Counted from the stretch's first letter, positions 1 to 10,990 are shown. The stretch: 64,000 nt of DNA from Aquilaria yunnanensis (GCA_039654915.1 CM077596.1:5208001-5272000), one strand, 5' to 3'. Program-made: numbers and translations. The notes: a model not told the origin generated them from the letters alone.

Positions 1-1466
1 TAGGACCAAAACACATCAGCAGCTCATAAGGAAAATACATGCCTAACCCTGAAAATGATCCTGCTTTAGTATATATTATTAGATGATTATTATACAACCT
101 ATCAAAGGTTATTTGGAATTTGAAATGTAAACAAAATACCCAACGAACAAATGAGAGAACAAAACTAGGTGTGCTTTTTCATTCAGATGCTAAAACTTGA
201 AGAAAAATGAAATCATTATCCACTAAAAAAAATGCACTATTTTGTTGGAATGTAATGAACAGGGAAAACATTCAAAAAGATTAGCATATCATTTAGGAAA
301 GAAAGTATTAAAAATATTTTTTTATACCAATTATAAAAAAATGTTATAGACAGCAAAAAGCAAAAGATAAATATCACAACTATTGCTCTTTTGCTAGTGA
401 GAAAGAAGCTCTAGGAGTAACTCATCATCAAGACAAAGGAGATTGGGGCTCTTGCCCTTCCACTAACCAGTCATTGGTGCTTTTGCCCTTCCACTTGCTC
501 ATTAAATAATGGGTGATCTTGACCACACAAAGGCCAAAGGTGAAATAGGTAAGGGGTAAGAAAAGTAACAGACTCATTCACTTACTAATATAAAATTCTT
601 ACAAACAGAAAAGCTCACTCGAAGAATCATGAGACATATTTCGTATGAGTCCTAAACTTTGCAAACTAGAAATTCGCTTCTACTAGACTTATGAATCTAA
701 ACCTGGTTAAACTATAGCCCTTGTTTATGTTATGGTACAAAAATAACCCATAAAGATTATTGATATTAAATAAGAATGTGGCAATTCAACACTCTAATTA
801 GTTTCTTTCCATCAATTACCAGAATTATGAATGCTTACTAGTAGTCAATTTCATCTTCTTGGGTTGTGGATTCACCCCATAGATCAGCACATACAAATAG
901 AAGCACACCACTACACTGCCATTGTGTTCCGACCAAGGTCACATAACAGAAGAACAAAAACAAATGTAAGAGAACAAGGCAATTAATATACATTTTTTGG
1001 GGGCGAAAACCTGGAAAAAAAAAGACAACATAAAAAAAAAAGAGAAAGAGAAACATGAGAAAAACTATTCACTCATAAATGAAAATACCCATCGAGTACC
1101 GTTCCCTTCATCAATCTTGATCTTCTCCATACTACACTCTAAATCGTCAATTTTTTCAAATGAAAGTTTAATAGTCAACATCAGCTAACTCGTATCGCTC
1201 ATAATGCCAGAAAATTATTCTTAATTTTTTAAGCGATAGACTAATAGAGAGTTAGCGGTGAGCTCTTGCCTTCTTTTAAACAATTAGTCCATTGAAAGAA
1301 CATAAAAGAACAAAACAGCTAGACTTGATGGGTCGGGAAATGGGAGATGAGAACAGTAGAAAAAGAAAATCAAGACTATGGTGGAGAGACAGGTTCTCGA
1401 TTAGAGAGTTGAGAGGAGGGTACTCGTCTGAAATTAATCGATGAAGGAGAAGGAAATGGTAATTGA
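1..1466. other. Intergenic flank, no supported gene
   Basis: AT-rich sequence with no coding signal I trust. A minus-strand reading ending at 841 (last residues TQEDEIDY) follows a pyrimidine-rich stretch and a CAG near 918-920. It could be the short last exon of a gene lying on the minus strand, but there is too little to name it. The other open frames here are short and low in complexity. Confidence 0.4.
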
Positions 1467-1624
1467 GGTCCCGTTTAATATTAGCATTAACGATTAACTT
1501 TAGAGTTTTGAAAAAGCCATTTAATGGTAGCTTTTAGCTTTTAGCTTCAGTGTTTTCATCTCAATCATTAAATAAATTATTCAAAACTTTAATACTGATG
1601 ATAAAAGTTATTTGCAAACGGGCC
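1467..1624. repeat. Possible short MITE (GGTCCCGTTT / AAACGGGCC ends)
   Basis: The left end GGTCCCGTTT (about 1467) and right end AAACGGGCC (about 1617) are near-perfect inverted repeats around 140 bp of AT-rich sequence with repeated TTAGCTTTT-like words. A GGGCCCGTTT-type terminus is common in small plant DNA transposons. No clear target-site duplication was found, so the call is tentative. Confidence 0.4.
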
Positions 1625-1849
1625 TAAAAAAATTGAGATGCATATTCCTTATTCTCTTGCTGCAAGAGAAGGATGAAAGTCTTATGAAAGAGAGTGAAGT
1701 TAGTTGCGTGGATGAAAGGAAAGTTTTTGAAAGGTTGAGTAAATTGCGGGGATTTGAGTCCATGCGTTTTGGGGGGATGGCAAGTGGGCTAGAAGGTTTA
1801 AGGACAAAATTGGGAAGTTAGTGTAAAAAAATATCAAGTTTTTACAAAA

Positions 1850-2078
1850 TTAATTAGACTGCCGCATGTTGTTTTATTATTTATTCTATTAAATAAAAAT
1901 GCATTGTTACGCTGAATTAGCCTGTTTTTATAATATATATGAGATTGTTCTCCTAAATAAAAAAGAGTACCGTTAATTTTGGTGGGACATCGACCCAAAT
2001 GACCTTAAGAAATTCCCACTAGCAATCGGCCGCACTTTCTTTCTCCACCAGGCCATTCTCGATTTTACAGGCCTCTCG

Positions 2079-2112
<34 letters not shown>

Positions 2113-2172
2113 TGCCCTGAAGCAGACATCTAGATCTGCGATTCTAGAATTTGAACTTTCTTCGTCTTCGAC
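1850..2172 (+). promoter_or_regulatory. Putative promoter and CT-rich 5' UTR of the SR45a-like gene
   Basis: A TATA-like run (TATAATATATAT, about 1929-1940) lies about 230 bp before the start codon. A (CT)n tract at 2073-2112 resembles the pyrimidine patches common in plant 5' leaders. The transcription start is not determined. Confidence 0.4.
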
Positions 2173-5100
2173 ATGTCTCGATCAAGGGAAGGAAGGTAAG
2201 CAATTCGGCTGTTCCACATTTCAACGGGCTTGATCGAGGGTCGTAACTCTTCTCGAATTAATTATTCTGTCCAGGTCGGCTTCTCGCTCGCCGGAGAGAC
2301 GCCGTCTGTCACGCTCTCGAAGGAGTCGATCGCGCTCCAGGTATCGTTTCCAAATTCCTATGTTATGAAATTATAAGCCCAATCTGAGCCGCTTCTTGCG
2401 TTTCGTCGTTCCGTTTTGGTTTGTAATTGGTTCTGTTGTTGCAGGAGCCGTGATTCTGGTGATGCTTCGAATCCTGGAAACAATTTGTATGTCACTGGAT
2501 TGTCCACTAGGGTCACTAGGAGTGATTTAGAGAAGTACTTTGGGAAGGAAGGAAAGGTGTGGATTTCTATCTCCGATTCTGACAAGATTACTTGCTATAA
2601 TTTGTTGGTTTTCTGATTGAACAAATTTCCCGTAACTGTGGTCTGAAACTGTTCGCTTTATTGAGTCAATTTGCGAGTCATGCTTAAGACGCTTCACTTC
2701 GTGCCATCGTGCGTTTAGTTTTAATCAATGAAGAACTTTTTTTTCGGGGGGTTAATAATTGAGTTTCTCATCTTACAAAAGTGAGTTCTACAAACCCACA
2801 GAAGGAAAAGTTTAAATCCTGTGAACAGTGCAAAAAGGTTATAGATGCTGATTACTGTTTGCTAAATGGATTTGTAGAATTTACATTTGTGAAAATATTT
2901 TGCGGCTACTATTACTCTTTATCCATTTCAAGAGGAGATGCATTCTTATGGATTATGGCATGCCACCATCGGGAGGAAATTTGTCAATTCTCAGAACAAG
3001 TGGTTTTTTTATGCATTTTGGCCAACCCACTCTAGTCCCTAAAAGTTGATCTGCCAAGTGTACTCATTTTTGTTTTCTTTTCTCATTTTTGGTTTATTTT
3101 TTGGTCAATTCATGATTGGGAAAGAGGCATGTACGAATATTTGAACCAATCGTATAACTGTTTAAAGTAGGTTTGGCATTCTTTCTTCTTTTAAGTGGAT
3201 ATATTCAGATATGTAACAAGCTTGAATTGTAGCTTTATTCTAATGGTTCTAGGACTCTGCTTAGTTCCTAATGTTATTTATTTATTGCCCTTTAAAGACT
3301 TTTTCTACCTCCTAAAACCATATGGCAGTATATTTACATCTAAAGTTACATTTCATTTGAGGATGAGCCAAACCAGATCCCAGCATTCCCCCATTGTCAT
3401 CCGCCCTGAACAGATCTATCAGCTTTTTGTACAACATAGAATATCTTTAATGGTAAGGAATTCAACAAAATATTAAAGTTTTGATGTAAGTGACCTTTTC
3501 TTTCAGGTTGTTGAGTGCAATCTGGTTTTGGATCCTCGTACCAAGGAATCTCGTGGGTTTGCATTTGTAACTATGGAAACAATTCAAGATGCAGAGAGGT
3601 GTATAAAATACTTAAATCGTTCAGTCCTTGAAGGTCGGCTGATCACTATAGAGAAGGTATTATCTTGTGCTAAGCCTTTGATGATAAATTGGTTCATAGA
3701 AGCCTAGGACATTTATTTACGTAGATTTTTGAGTTTGAAATTCTGCTTTTGTTAGATGTGTTGCCTGATAAATTTTGCAGCAGGTCTTGTATGTGTACCT
3801 TCACCGAATTCACAATCTAAGCTCTTAACAGTTGAACATGTACTACCTTCACAACTTGAGTTCTGCATCGACATTACCTGAACCTATCGATTCAAACTCC
3901 AATAATAAGTCGAGGATTGTATGCCCATTTTCCCTTTCCTGGCCAGTAAGTGAGTGGTTGTTAATCATGCACAATTTTTGGCATACATCCATCAGTCCAG
4001 GTGTGATGTGCAATTGCAGGTGAATATCTTTTTCTTTACCTTTGAGAAACTGGATTGTGAAGGACAATGCCAATGTCTCCCTAGCACTGAATGTTTTCAT
4101 CACAAGTCCCAGAACAGTTGTGGGTGGCTGTTGATTCTGAAAACCATTCTTGTGGTTGTCCGGACTTCTTTAGTATTCCCTGTCATCTGATACGGATCAT
4201 ATTATTTTAATGTGAATAATTGTGGCATTTAGTTGTTTCATTGAATGTATTGCTGTCTGTAGTTTTGAGATTTCTTATGCCCTATTAGATGATCTTTCTA
4301 TTTGTTAATTTATGCAGGCAAAAAGGAAGCGTGGCAGAACACCAACTCCTGGGAGGTATCAGGGACTACGAGGCAGGCGAGGTAAACTGTCAAATGAATC
4401 TTTCTGGTACACTTCTCGTAGAAGTCCTTGCAAAAGGTTGTATGCTTGAACTTTTTAACAGTTGATCAGTTAGATTAATCCTAGAACAAACCTTGTCTTA
4501 TTTTGGCCTCTTTCTGAAAAATGACCTCAATTGCTCAGAATCTCTTTGCATCATTCCCTTGGCACTAGGGCACCAAAATCTTAACCCAATAATTCCAACT
4601 TACAAACGTACCCTTGGCAAAAACTCTTTTATTCTTTTGTGCTAATAAAAGCATTTGACGAGAAAGGGAAGACTAAATACAATCTCTTTAATTTCCTGTT
4701 ATCTGTTATAGATATTGCTAGAAGTACAAAGATGCTTACAGAAATGAATTTCGCAAACTCAATGTCAGATAGTTAGTGGTAATCAAGTTGGTTACTTCTA
4801 ATGGTTTCTTAATTGTCCCATACTTATTCGCCTTATAAGTTTGTACTTTCCGCTTTTTAAAATTCTTTTTTCCAGTCAAGTGCTGTCCGTTTGTTGTTGA
4901 TCTACTCTCAAATCAATGCAGGAAACGGTCGTAGATCACGTAGCTACTCACCTCACCGATATGGAAGGGATTCTTATTCGAGGGGAAGGAGAGGAAAATC
5001 ACGATCACATTCTCCACTTGGTTGGAGAAGAGATGGTTATGATTCACGTAAGGGACGCAGGGAGCGTTCCCTGTCTGCTGAGGTGAAAGACCGCCGATGA
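2173..5100 (+). CDS. SR45a: SR45a / transformer-2-like RS-RRM splicing factor
   Basis: Six exons with GT-AG introns: 2173-2195, 2275-2340, 2445-2556, 3507-3656, 4318-4381, 4922-5100; 594 nt, 197 residues. The N-terminus is Arg/Ser rich (about residues 2-32, with RSRRSRSRSRS). One RRM follows (about 43-120): RNP2 is LYVTGL at 44-49 and RNP1 is RGFAFVTM at 83-90. Next comes the basic linker KRKRGRTPTPG (119-129) typical of the SR45a/Tra2 family, then an RS/RG tail with SRSYSP and SRSHSP. The family acts in the nucleus, binding pre-mRNA and recruiting spliceosome components; in plants SR45a is linked to stress-dependent alternative splicing. The RRM is split by a 950-bp intron between RNP2 and RNP1. 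The RS tail is much shorter than in Arabidopsis SR45a. The start ATG is the first one after the CT-rich leader and gives the expected MSRSREGR beginning. Confidence 0.9.
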
Positions 5101-5741
5101 GTGAAGAAACTGCATGTAGTTTCTTCTCTTATTGGCCGTCTCACTTACACCAGCGGTTTGACTAAGGAACTTGATGATGTGTACTAGTTGAATCTGTCTG
5201 GTACCTTGATGATTAATGTATCATAAGAATATCAAGTGCTGTGAGACTACCATGTATTCAAGTTCATTTTCTTTTCAGGAATGAACCTAGAATTATGACA
5301 CCATTATTTCGTTGGTGATCGAAGGTGGGAGTGATATAAAGGAATTCAGATCGAAGATGAACAGAGGAAACATGTTCTTTGCGTGAGCTTTTACATTTAA
5401 GGAACGGCAAAAAGCTTTCATTTCACTGTTCAATATTGTGTTTGGACAGCCAAGAGCCCGTTGCCCAAATCAAGGTTTGCAGGCTTTATTCAACAGCAAC
5501 CACTGCAGACCCGTCTACATTCGTTGCAGCTTGTTCAATTGTCCCTTGTGTTTGTCGGGTGCAAGAGCAAGTAGAAGGCTTGAAGAATCTCATAGTAAGA
5601 ATTTGTACTGTGGGAGATCCTAAATCGTTGAGCCAATGGTCGTGACGTTTGATATTTAAGGCAAAGTTTTCTATGATGACGAGCTCTACCAATCCAATTT
5701 CTTTGTATTTTTTTGGTACACTGAGTGGAATTAAAAGAACA
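5101..5741 (+). other. 3' UTR / intergenic space after the SR45a-like gene
   Basis: Follows the TGA at 5098-5100. Several 60-110-codon open frames cross this stretch on both strands, but none shows a recognisable family. I treat it as 3' UTR plus intergenic space between two tail-to-tail units. No clear polyadenylation site was pinned. Confidence 0.35.
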
Positions 5742-5883
5742 TTATGATTTAGAGTGCAACCAAAGAGTATCGGTAGCAATTCTATGAGCGCAATCAATAA
5801 TCCGTCGCTTAGCTGCAACGATGGTAAGACTAAGACAAAGGAATGATTTCGCCTGCTCTCGAATTTCTGTATCCATAGCTTCC

Positions 5884-6236
5884 TGTTACATGCCTAAATT
5901 TAGCATAGCTTGCAGATTAACTGGCAGAAGAAAATCAGAGGGAAGAAAGAGAAATCAAAGAGGGAGTAGAGAGATTCAGGAAGGAGAGAAGAATTTAGAA
6001 GAACAAATTCAGGGGAGATAGAGAGAATAACAAAGGGAGATATTTCATTTCATTATTCAATATGCCAAAAAACAATTACAACCTGGGGATATATATATAG
6101 AGCTATCTCCTTCTAATCCACTACTCATACTGATCATTAACAACTAAATTTTTAATTACACATATAATGAATCAAAGTATCCAGGTGGTAGTTGAAGTGG
6201 CTGCTGACATGGATTCTTCAAATCTGGCTTGTATCA
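5884..6236 (-). repeat. 3' LTR of the 2.58-kb element
   Basis: 353 bp with TG...CA ends, nearly identical to 8102-8464. It contains an ATATATATA run near 6090-6100 that could serve as a TATA region. It is the 3' LTR because the internal ORF and primer site read on the minus strand. Confidence 0.88.
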
Positions 6237-6533
6237 TTGGAACATCCTTGTCCTCAAGGATGAGAAGCATGTAGAACCCATCTAACTTCATAAGCAACTT
6301 AGGCAGCAATCAACATAAATGTAATATCAAATGCATCTAAAATCTGTAAGGGAAGCATTTAATATAATATTAGCTAGTAACTTAAAGAACCCCACTTTAT
6401 CGAAGAATCAACCTTGCCCACTACGGGGAATTGTAGAATATCCAAAAATTAGGTACTCTAGTTGTTGGGGTGTTCGTGGAAGGCTCAAGTAATCGACATA
6501 TCTGCTCTTAAATCCATCTATTATCAATAGCAG

Positions 6534-7457
6534 CTACTGTCCAGTTACTTCATCAAGACTTGAAGCTAATTTGCAACCTTTCAACGCTTCATGACCTGAA
6601 CTAGCAAAGTTCCCATTTTGTTTCGCTTTTGAATTTACAGCTCGAAAAGCCATCTTGAGGTCAACTTTGGAAGGATCATTCCCATCAATACGGTAGCCTT
6701 CCATTGCAACTTTAGTAAAGCTTTGTTGTTCCTTGTGCTTCCCTTGGTTATTTATTCTCATATCTTTAATTACAATCTTGTTGTCCATCTTCTCATTTTT
6801 CTCTTGACACACATTTGGTAACTTGTTTGAGCATGAATCTTCATGGCTTTGAGAATACAGCCATCTCACAATAACTGAACCCTTGGCTTTGTCATGAATG
6901 TCCCATTTTTGGGCCACATTCTGAACTAATTCAACACTAGCCTGTGCTAAATGTTCTTTTGCAAGTGCAGTAGCATGGGAGCCTTCTTTATTCTTGAGAA
7001 CTGAACAATGAATCACAACTGTGTCTTGTATCTTTATAGAGGTTGAACATGTTTGTTCCGTCAAATGTTCATCAACTCTATTTGAGCATTCTCTTGTTAC
7101 ACCTTGTGCATTGAATTCCTCTTTCATAGCCTTGCTCATCCCTTCACACACTTTGCTCTCCACACCTTGATTAGTTTTAGTTATAACTTCTGCCACTGTT
7201 TCCTTTTTATGATCATAGGTCCTAAAGTGTTCCCTACTGCAAGAACTTAAAGCACAATTTCTTGGTTGGTCTTGAATTTGCATAGATCCTAAACCCTCGT
7301 GTTCAATGGAATTTTCCACAGCTCCCACCATTGCATTAACCTTCTTATTCCAGGCATTAAAAGTAAGATCTTGTAATTTTGCCAATGCCATAGCATCCAA
7401 TAATGTTTTAGGCTTAAGTGCTCTAACTGGGTTTTGAATTTCTTCCCTTAATCCCAT
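6534..7457 (-). CDS. 307-codon chimeric ORF: gag fragment fused to unknown sequence
   Basis: Residues 1-45 match the C-terminal part of plant gypsy Gag: GLREEIQNPVRALKPKTLLD followed by AMALAKLQD, the 'GLR.EI...' segment after the capsid-like core. Residues about 46-307 have no zinc knuckle and no family I know. They are hydrophilic, Lys/Glu/Ser rich, with several cysteines (for example CSREHF, CSNRVDEH) and no membrane segment. Just upstream, frame-shifted gag sequence (QPEEAIVSYL, about 7460-7500) shows that the original start was lost; the Met used here is internal to the ancestral gag. An open frame this long in an otherwise decayed element could be selected or captured host sequence, or chance. 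Confidence 0.5.
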   Translation of the reverse strand: MGLREEIQNPVRALKPKTLLDAMALAKLQDLTFNAWNKKVNAMVGAVENSIEHEGLGSMQIQDQPRNCALSSCSREHFRTYDHKKETVAEVITKTNQGVESKVCEGMSKAMKEEFNAQGVTRECSNRVDEHLTEQTCSTSIKIQDTVVIHCSVLKNKEGSHATALAKEHLAQASVELVQNVAQKWDIHDKAKGSVIVRWLYSQSHEDSCSNKLPNVCQEKNEKMDNKIVIKDMRINNQGKHKEQQSFTKVAMEGYRIDGNDPSKVDLKMAFRAVNSKAKQNGNFASSGHEALKGCKLASSLDEVTGQ

Positions 7458-7928
7458 AAGTAAGATACAATTGCTTCTTCGGGCTGTATCACATTATTCA
7501 GCAAAGCATCAAATTGGTTTTGATATTCTCTAACGGTGCCTTATTGTTTGAGCTTGAGGAGCCTTGAAATAGGCATGATGGGACCAACTTCATTGCTTCG
7601 ATCAACCTTTTCATGAAACATCTCAAGCTCACAATTGAATATGGAAGAACTTACTTGCATGAGTCCAGTAGAAGCTCCATATTCATCTTCAGACACCAGC
7701 CCTTTGTCCCTATTGTTCAAGGCCATTCTGACCTCTTGTGGCCGCTGTAGAATCAGCACTCATCCTATTCGTTAGCTCCATACTCGACAGACCCAATTTC
7801 CGCTTGAGGCTAGCAGTGGCCTGAGCATTAGCAGCCAGTAGCTCCGTCGTCACCTGCCATTGAGTCTCCATCCATTGAAACCATTCATTGAACTCTATCG
7901 ACCACACCGATTGTTGTGTTTTTGCCAT
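7458..7928 (-). pseudogene. Frame-shifted 5' part of gag
   Basis: Minus-strand frames contain MAKTQQ at 7928, a common gypsy Gag start, then QWQVTTELLAANAQATASLK. A second frame (7541-7759) and a third carry YQNQFDALLNN, corresponding to the Gag segment before GLREEI. At least two frame changes and the absence of the usual GW...W capsid core show it cannot encode a full Gag. Confidence 0.65.
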
Positions 7929-8087
7929 GGCCAGAACCAAAACTTCTTAGGGTTTTTTGTCGAACAGTTGGTGAGTGTTAACAATAGGTTGCCTCAATAT
8001 CAACTTGATTCTCCTTGACATTGAAGCTACGCACGGGCCTTTGTTGTTGATAGAATCAGTGGGTATGATCGATGCTGAGGAACCCTA

Positions 8088-8099
8088 GCTCTGATACCA
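8088..8099 (-). other. Primer-binding site, tRNA-iMet type
   Basis: The minus strand reads TGGTATCAGAGC, two bases inside the 5' LTR (8102-8464). This is the classical complement of the 3' end of plant initiator-Met tRNA and fixes the element's orientation. Confidence 0.85.
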
Positions 8100-8101
8100 T
8101 A

Positions 8102-8464
8102 TGTTACATGCCTAAATTTAGCATAGCTTGCAGATCAACTGGCAGAAGAAAATCAGAGGGAAGAAGGAGGAATCAGAGAGGGAGTAGAGAGATTCAGAAA
8201 AGAAAGGAGAATCTAGAAGAAGAAATTCAGGGGAGATAGAGAGAATAACAAAGGGAGATATTTCATTTCATCATTCAATATGCCAAAAAACAATTGCAAC
8301 CTGGGGATATATATATACAGAGCTATCTCCTTCTAAGCACTACTTATACTGATCATTAACAACTAAATTGTTAGTTACACATATAATGAATCAAAGTATC
8401 TAGGTGGCAGTTAAAGTGGCTACTATGGCTACTATCATGGACGCTTCAAATCTAGCTTGTATCA
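8102..8464 (-). repeat. 5' LTR of the 2.58-kb element
   Basis: 363 bp with TG...CA ends. Compared with the left copy it has a small duplication (GGCTACTATGGCTACTAT near 8417-8434), which accounts for the length difference. Confidence 0.88.
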
Positions 8465-8498
8465 CTTCCTTATCCAGCTTTGTCGGGCAGTAATAAGC

Positions 8499-9287
8499 AA
8501 CCTATGTGAAGCTTTGGGTGTAATTAGTAATTACCATAATAATAGGCATGCATTATGAAATTGCATAATAGATAGCATTAAGATTAGCCCTTGTTGCCGT
8601 GAATAAGGGAGAATGATAAATCCCTAAAAGCCTGCCCTGTGATGCTGTTGAGCTTGCAGGAAGCCCATGGGTGGCCTGAGCTGTTGCTTGAAACTTGGAG
8701 GAAAGGTTCCTTGCACCATCCACAAAAAAACATAATCAGAGGAATGTGAGTCATGGTAGATCCCTAGGTGATGACACACAGAGGAGGAGCAAACAGAGAA
8801 ACAGTTAGCGTCCGAGCTCTATGCTCTCTAGTAGTCCTAAGTTCCTGCACAACTATTTCAGCTTATTTTCAAGCAATCAAACATGCCAAATAGCTCAGTT
8901 GCCAGCTTGACATAGGTTGCATTACACTTCAAAACCAGGGCATGAAAGATTCCATAGGATGCACTTTAGGAGTCAAGGCAAGTGAAGTCCATATGGTCCA
9001 GGCCCTCATCCACCATATTGCATCGAGAGCGAGTTGGAGAAGCCACAACCCCTCATTTCATTAGCTCTATTTTTGTGGAAAGCGCATTGTAAATGCATTT
9101 CCATTAGAAAAATCTTGAGTTTAGTCATAATATCTGTAGCCCAGAATCGTTTGATAATACAAAGAGTATTAGGATCTGGCATATGATTCTTCTGAACCTG
9201 GAGGAGAATTGCCGGCACTTCATCGTCTAGAAAGAGTGACCGCACTTAGTTTAGCTGCATATTGTCCTTGATATTATTGCTCCATAT
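8499..9287. other. Unassigned sequence
   Basis: Moderately complex sequence without an assignable family. A minus-strand 79-codon frame at 9006-9245 (DDEVPAILLQ, NTLCIIKRF) is open but unrecognised. It might be an exon of the same disrupted minus-strand gene, but no splice model joined it convincingly. Confidence 0.25.
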
Positions 9288-9298
9288 TATTGGAAGTG

Positions 9299-9756
9299 GA
9301 AAATTACAAAAACCCCCCTGTGGTTTGGTCTAACCTATAGTTTGCCCCTTCTATTTTGAGAAACTGACACTTTGCCCCTATATTTTTTACACTGCCTGAT
9401 AACAACTTCTGAAACTGTATTTAAACTATATGATAATAATTTTCTAGTAATTTCAAGATTTTTAATATATTTTTCACAGCCAACCGACTTTTAAAAAATA
9501 TTGATATATAATTACAGGTGGGAAAGTACATTTACAGAAAGGAAAAACTAATAGTTTAAAATGTCTATTAACTATAAGAAAAATACTGAAGAGATTGAAA
9601 TTACTGGAAGATTGATTATTGTATAATTTAAATATAGTTTCAGAAGTTGTTATTTGGTAGTGTAAAAAACACATGGGGCAAAGTGTAGGTTTCTCAAAAT
9701 AGAGGAAACAAACTATAGGTTAGACCAAACCACAGGAGGGTTTTTGTAACTTTCCC
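9299..9756. mobile_element. Mutator-like MITE with long inverted repeats and 11-bp TSD
   Basis: A 458-bp element with inverted repeats of about 125 bp. The left end starts GAAAATTACAAAAACC; the reverse complement of the right end is GGGAAAGTTACAAAAACC, and both continue with CTGTGGTTTGGTCTAACC. It is flanked by a perfect TATTGGAAGTG duplication (9288-9298 and 9757-9767). Long TIRs and a 9-11-bp duplication are the hallmarks of Mutator-like elements. There is no coding sequence inside. Confidence 0.87.
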
Positions 9757-10069
9757 TATTGGAAGTGTGGGTATGCATAAAAAGTGATGTTATTTTGAGT
9801 ATTATGTGCTAAAGCATAAAATATAGGGCTAAATCCCCCTTTCTCCTTGAGATTTTATGGTGACTCATGCACATTATCTCTTGAAATATAACTTGGCTAA
9901 CTTACACCTCAAATTTTACAACTTAGGGCACTTAGCCCTCTTGGCTGATAGAAATGGAAGTTTGGTTTTGTCAGTGACATACAAAAGGCAGGGAAAGGAC
10001 TTGAACTTGAATTTCTCCTCCATTACATTAACTTGAGATATACAACGCATTCTAGTTTCAAAATGTTTC

Positions 10070-10461
10070 TTAATTGGCTTGCCAATTGATTAAACCCTTA
10101 ATGCAATATTGTTATTTATTTTTCCTCACTATGGCTATGAGTCAAAGATCATGAAGTTACCAATGTCAGAGTGTAGCTAGCCAGCAATTTAAAAAAAAAA
10201 TTAAATATTATATAGTTGCGTATTGTCTTCCACATAAGTTTATATGAAACATAACTTGCTGTTCCACAACATTTACTAAAGGCATACTCCTAGTACATAT
10301 TGTGAGAAGAAAATAAGAGATGAAGAATGGCTCTGAATTCCTTGTTGCCCATGAATTGACATTGTACAAGTATATATACTAGATTACAGAAGAAAAACTA
10401 GGTTATTCCTAAAATTTGGAAACTGTCTGATCAAACCCCTTTATCTAAGGGATTTTACACC
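10070..10461. repeat. Diverged LTR fragments next to the CACTA end
   Basis: 10078-10300 matches 13186-13440, inside the solo LTR, in the same order (AATTGATTAAA, CTATG, ATTTACTA.AGGCAT) with many substitutions, so it is an older copy of that LTR family. 10300-10440 resembles a separate LTR-type sequence with ACAAGTATATATACTAGATT. 9768-10069 holds nothing I can assign. Confidence 0.45.
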
Positions 10462-10990
10462 CACTACAAGGAATAGTACATTCAGTAACAATGAAATTTC
10501 ATCCCTATAACCAAGATTCTCATCACTATAGCCTATAGCGATGGCATGTAAATCCGTCTCATACGTACCGTCCCTATAGCCACTAGCAATGGTTTTATTG
10601 TTTGTCAGTATATAAGTAATGGCTATAGTGATGGCAATTTGGCTATCAATATAAATTTTTAGGGATGAAATTATGTCAATGGTGATGGTTTCATATGTGA
10701 TGATGAGAGGTTAGCAGTGGCATTTATCAGCCATTGTTATATATTTTTACCGACAGTTTTGTGTCATCAGCGGAAGCTACTTCTTGTGACAAACGTTTGC
10801 AGGCCACAATAACATTATAGGGACACATTCTCTTACATAGATAATGGTTTCATCATCTATACCGACAGTAACTTTATCCGTTGGTGTATACCTTCTACAG
10901 CGTAAAAATATGCATCATGAAAATTTTATTGACAGGGAGTATTTTCGTGTCATGATTACAAATGGTTCACTTGTTAATTATTATGAATAT
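10462..10990 (-). repeat. CACTA terminus and subterminal repeat region
   Basis: After CACTACAAGG come repeated short words in both orientations: CCCTATAACC, CACTATAGCC, CCCTATAGCC, GGCTATAGTGATGGC, and several GATGG / CAGTGGC variants. Such clusters bind the TNPA/TNP1 regulator in studied CACTA elements. Their presence next to the terminus is seen; binding is inferred. Confidence 0.7.

Larger units (their letters stand above)
5884..8464 (-). mobile_element. Non-autonomous Ty3/gypsy-like LTR element (2.58 kb), gag-derived ORF only
   Basis: A complete small element. LTRs at 5884-6236 and 8102-8464 begin TGTTACATGCC and end GCTTGTATCA on the plus strand, with a perfect 5-bp target duplication CTTCC at 5879-5883 and 8465-8469. 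Just inside the right LTR, minus-strand TGGTATCAGAGC (8088-8099) matches the plant initiator-Met tRNA primer site, so the element reads right to left. Inside are gag remnants and a 307-codon ORF. No protease, reverse transcriptase or integrase is visible. The two LTRs differ at scattered positions and by small indels, so the insertion is not very recent. It resembles the TRIM/TR-GAG class of parasites that use proteins from autonomous relatives. Confidence 0.88.
5742..8498 (-). pseudogene. Unidentified minus-strand reading frame split by a retrotransposon
   Basis: Taking out the LTR element at 5884-8464 with one copy of its CTTCC duplication joins 8498-8465 to 5883-5742 into one open minus-strand frame of about 56 codons. 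It runs from a possible splice acceptor (CACATAG before 8498) to a TAA at 5742-5744. Readable parts include PTKLDKEAMDTEIREQ and the C-terminal WLHSKS. The frame looks like a last exon, but I do not recognise the family, and upstream exons were not identified in 8500-9290. Continuity across the empty site is seen; that it was ever a gene is inference. The insertion would remove its natural C-terminus. Confidence 0.3.

Noticed and set aside
838..1056. 72-codon minus-strand frame ending TQEDEIDY
   Set aside because: Most of it is Phe/Leu-rich intron-like text; only the last 20 or so residues could be an exon, too short to support a gene call.
5379..5818. Overlapping open frames on both strands after the SR45a-like gene
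   Set aside because: No domain or family recognised, and frames conflict with each other; only the last-exon idea at 5742 was kept, at low confidence.
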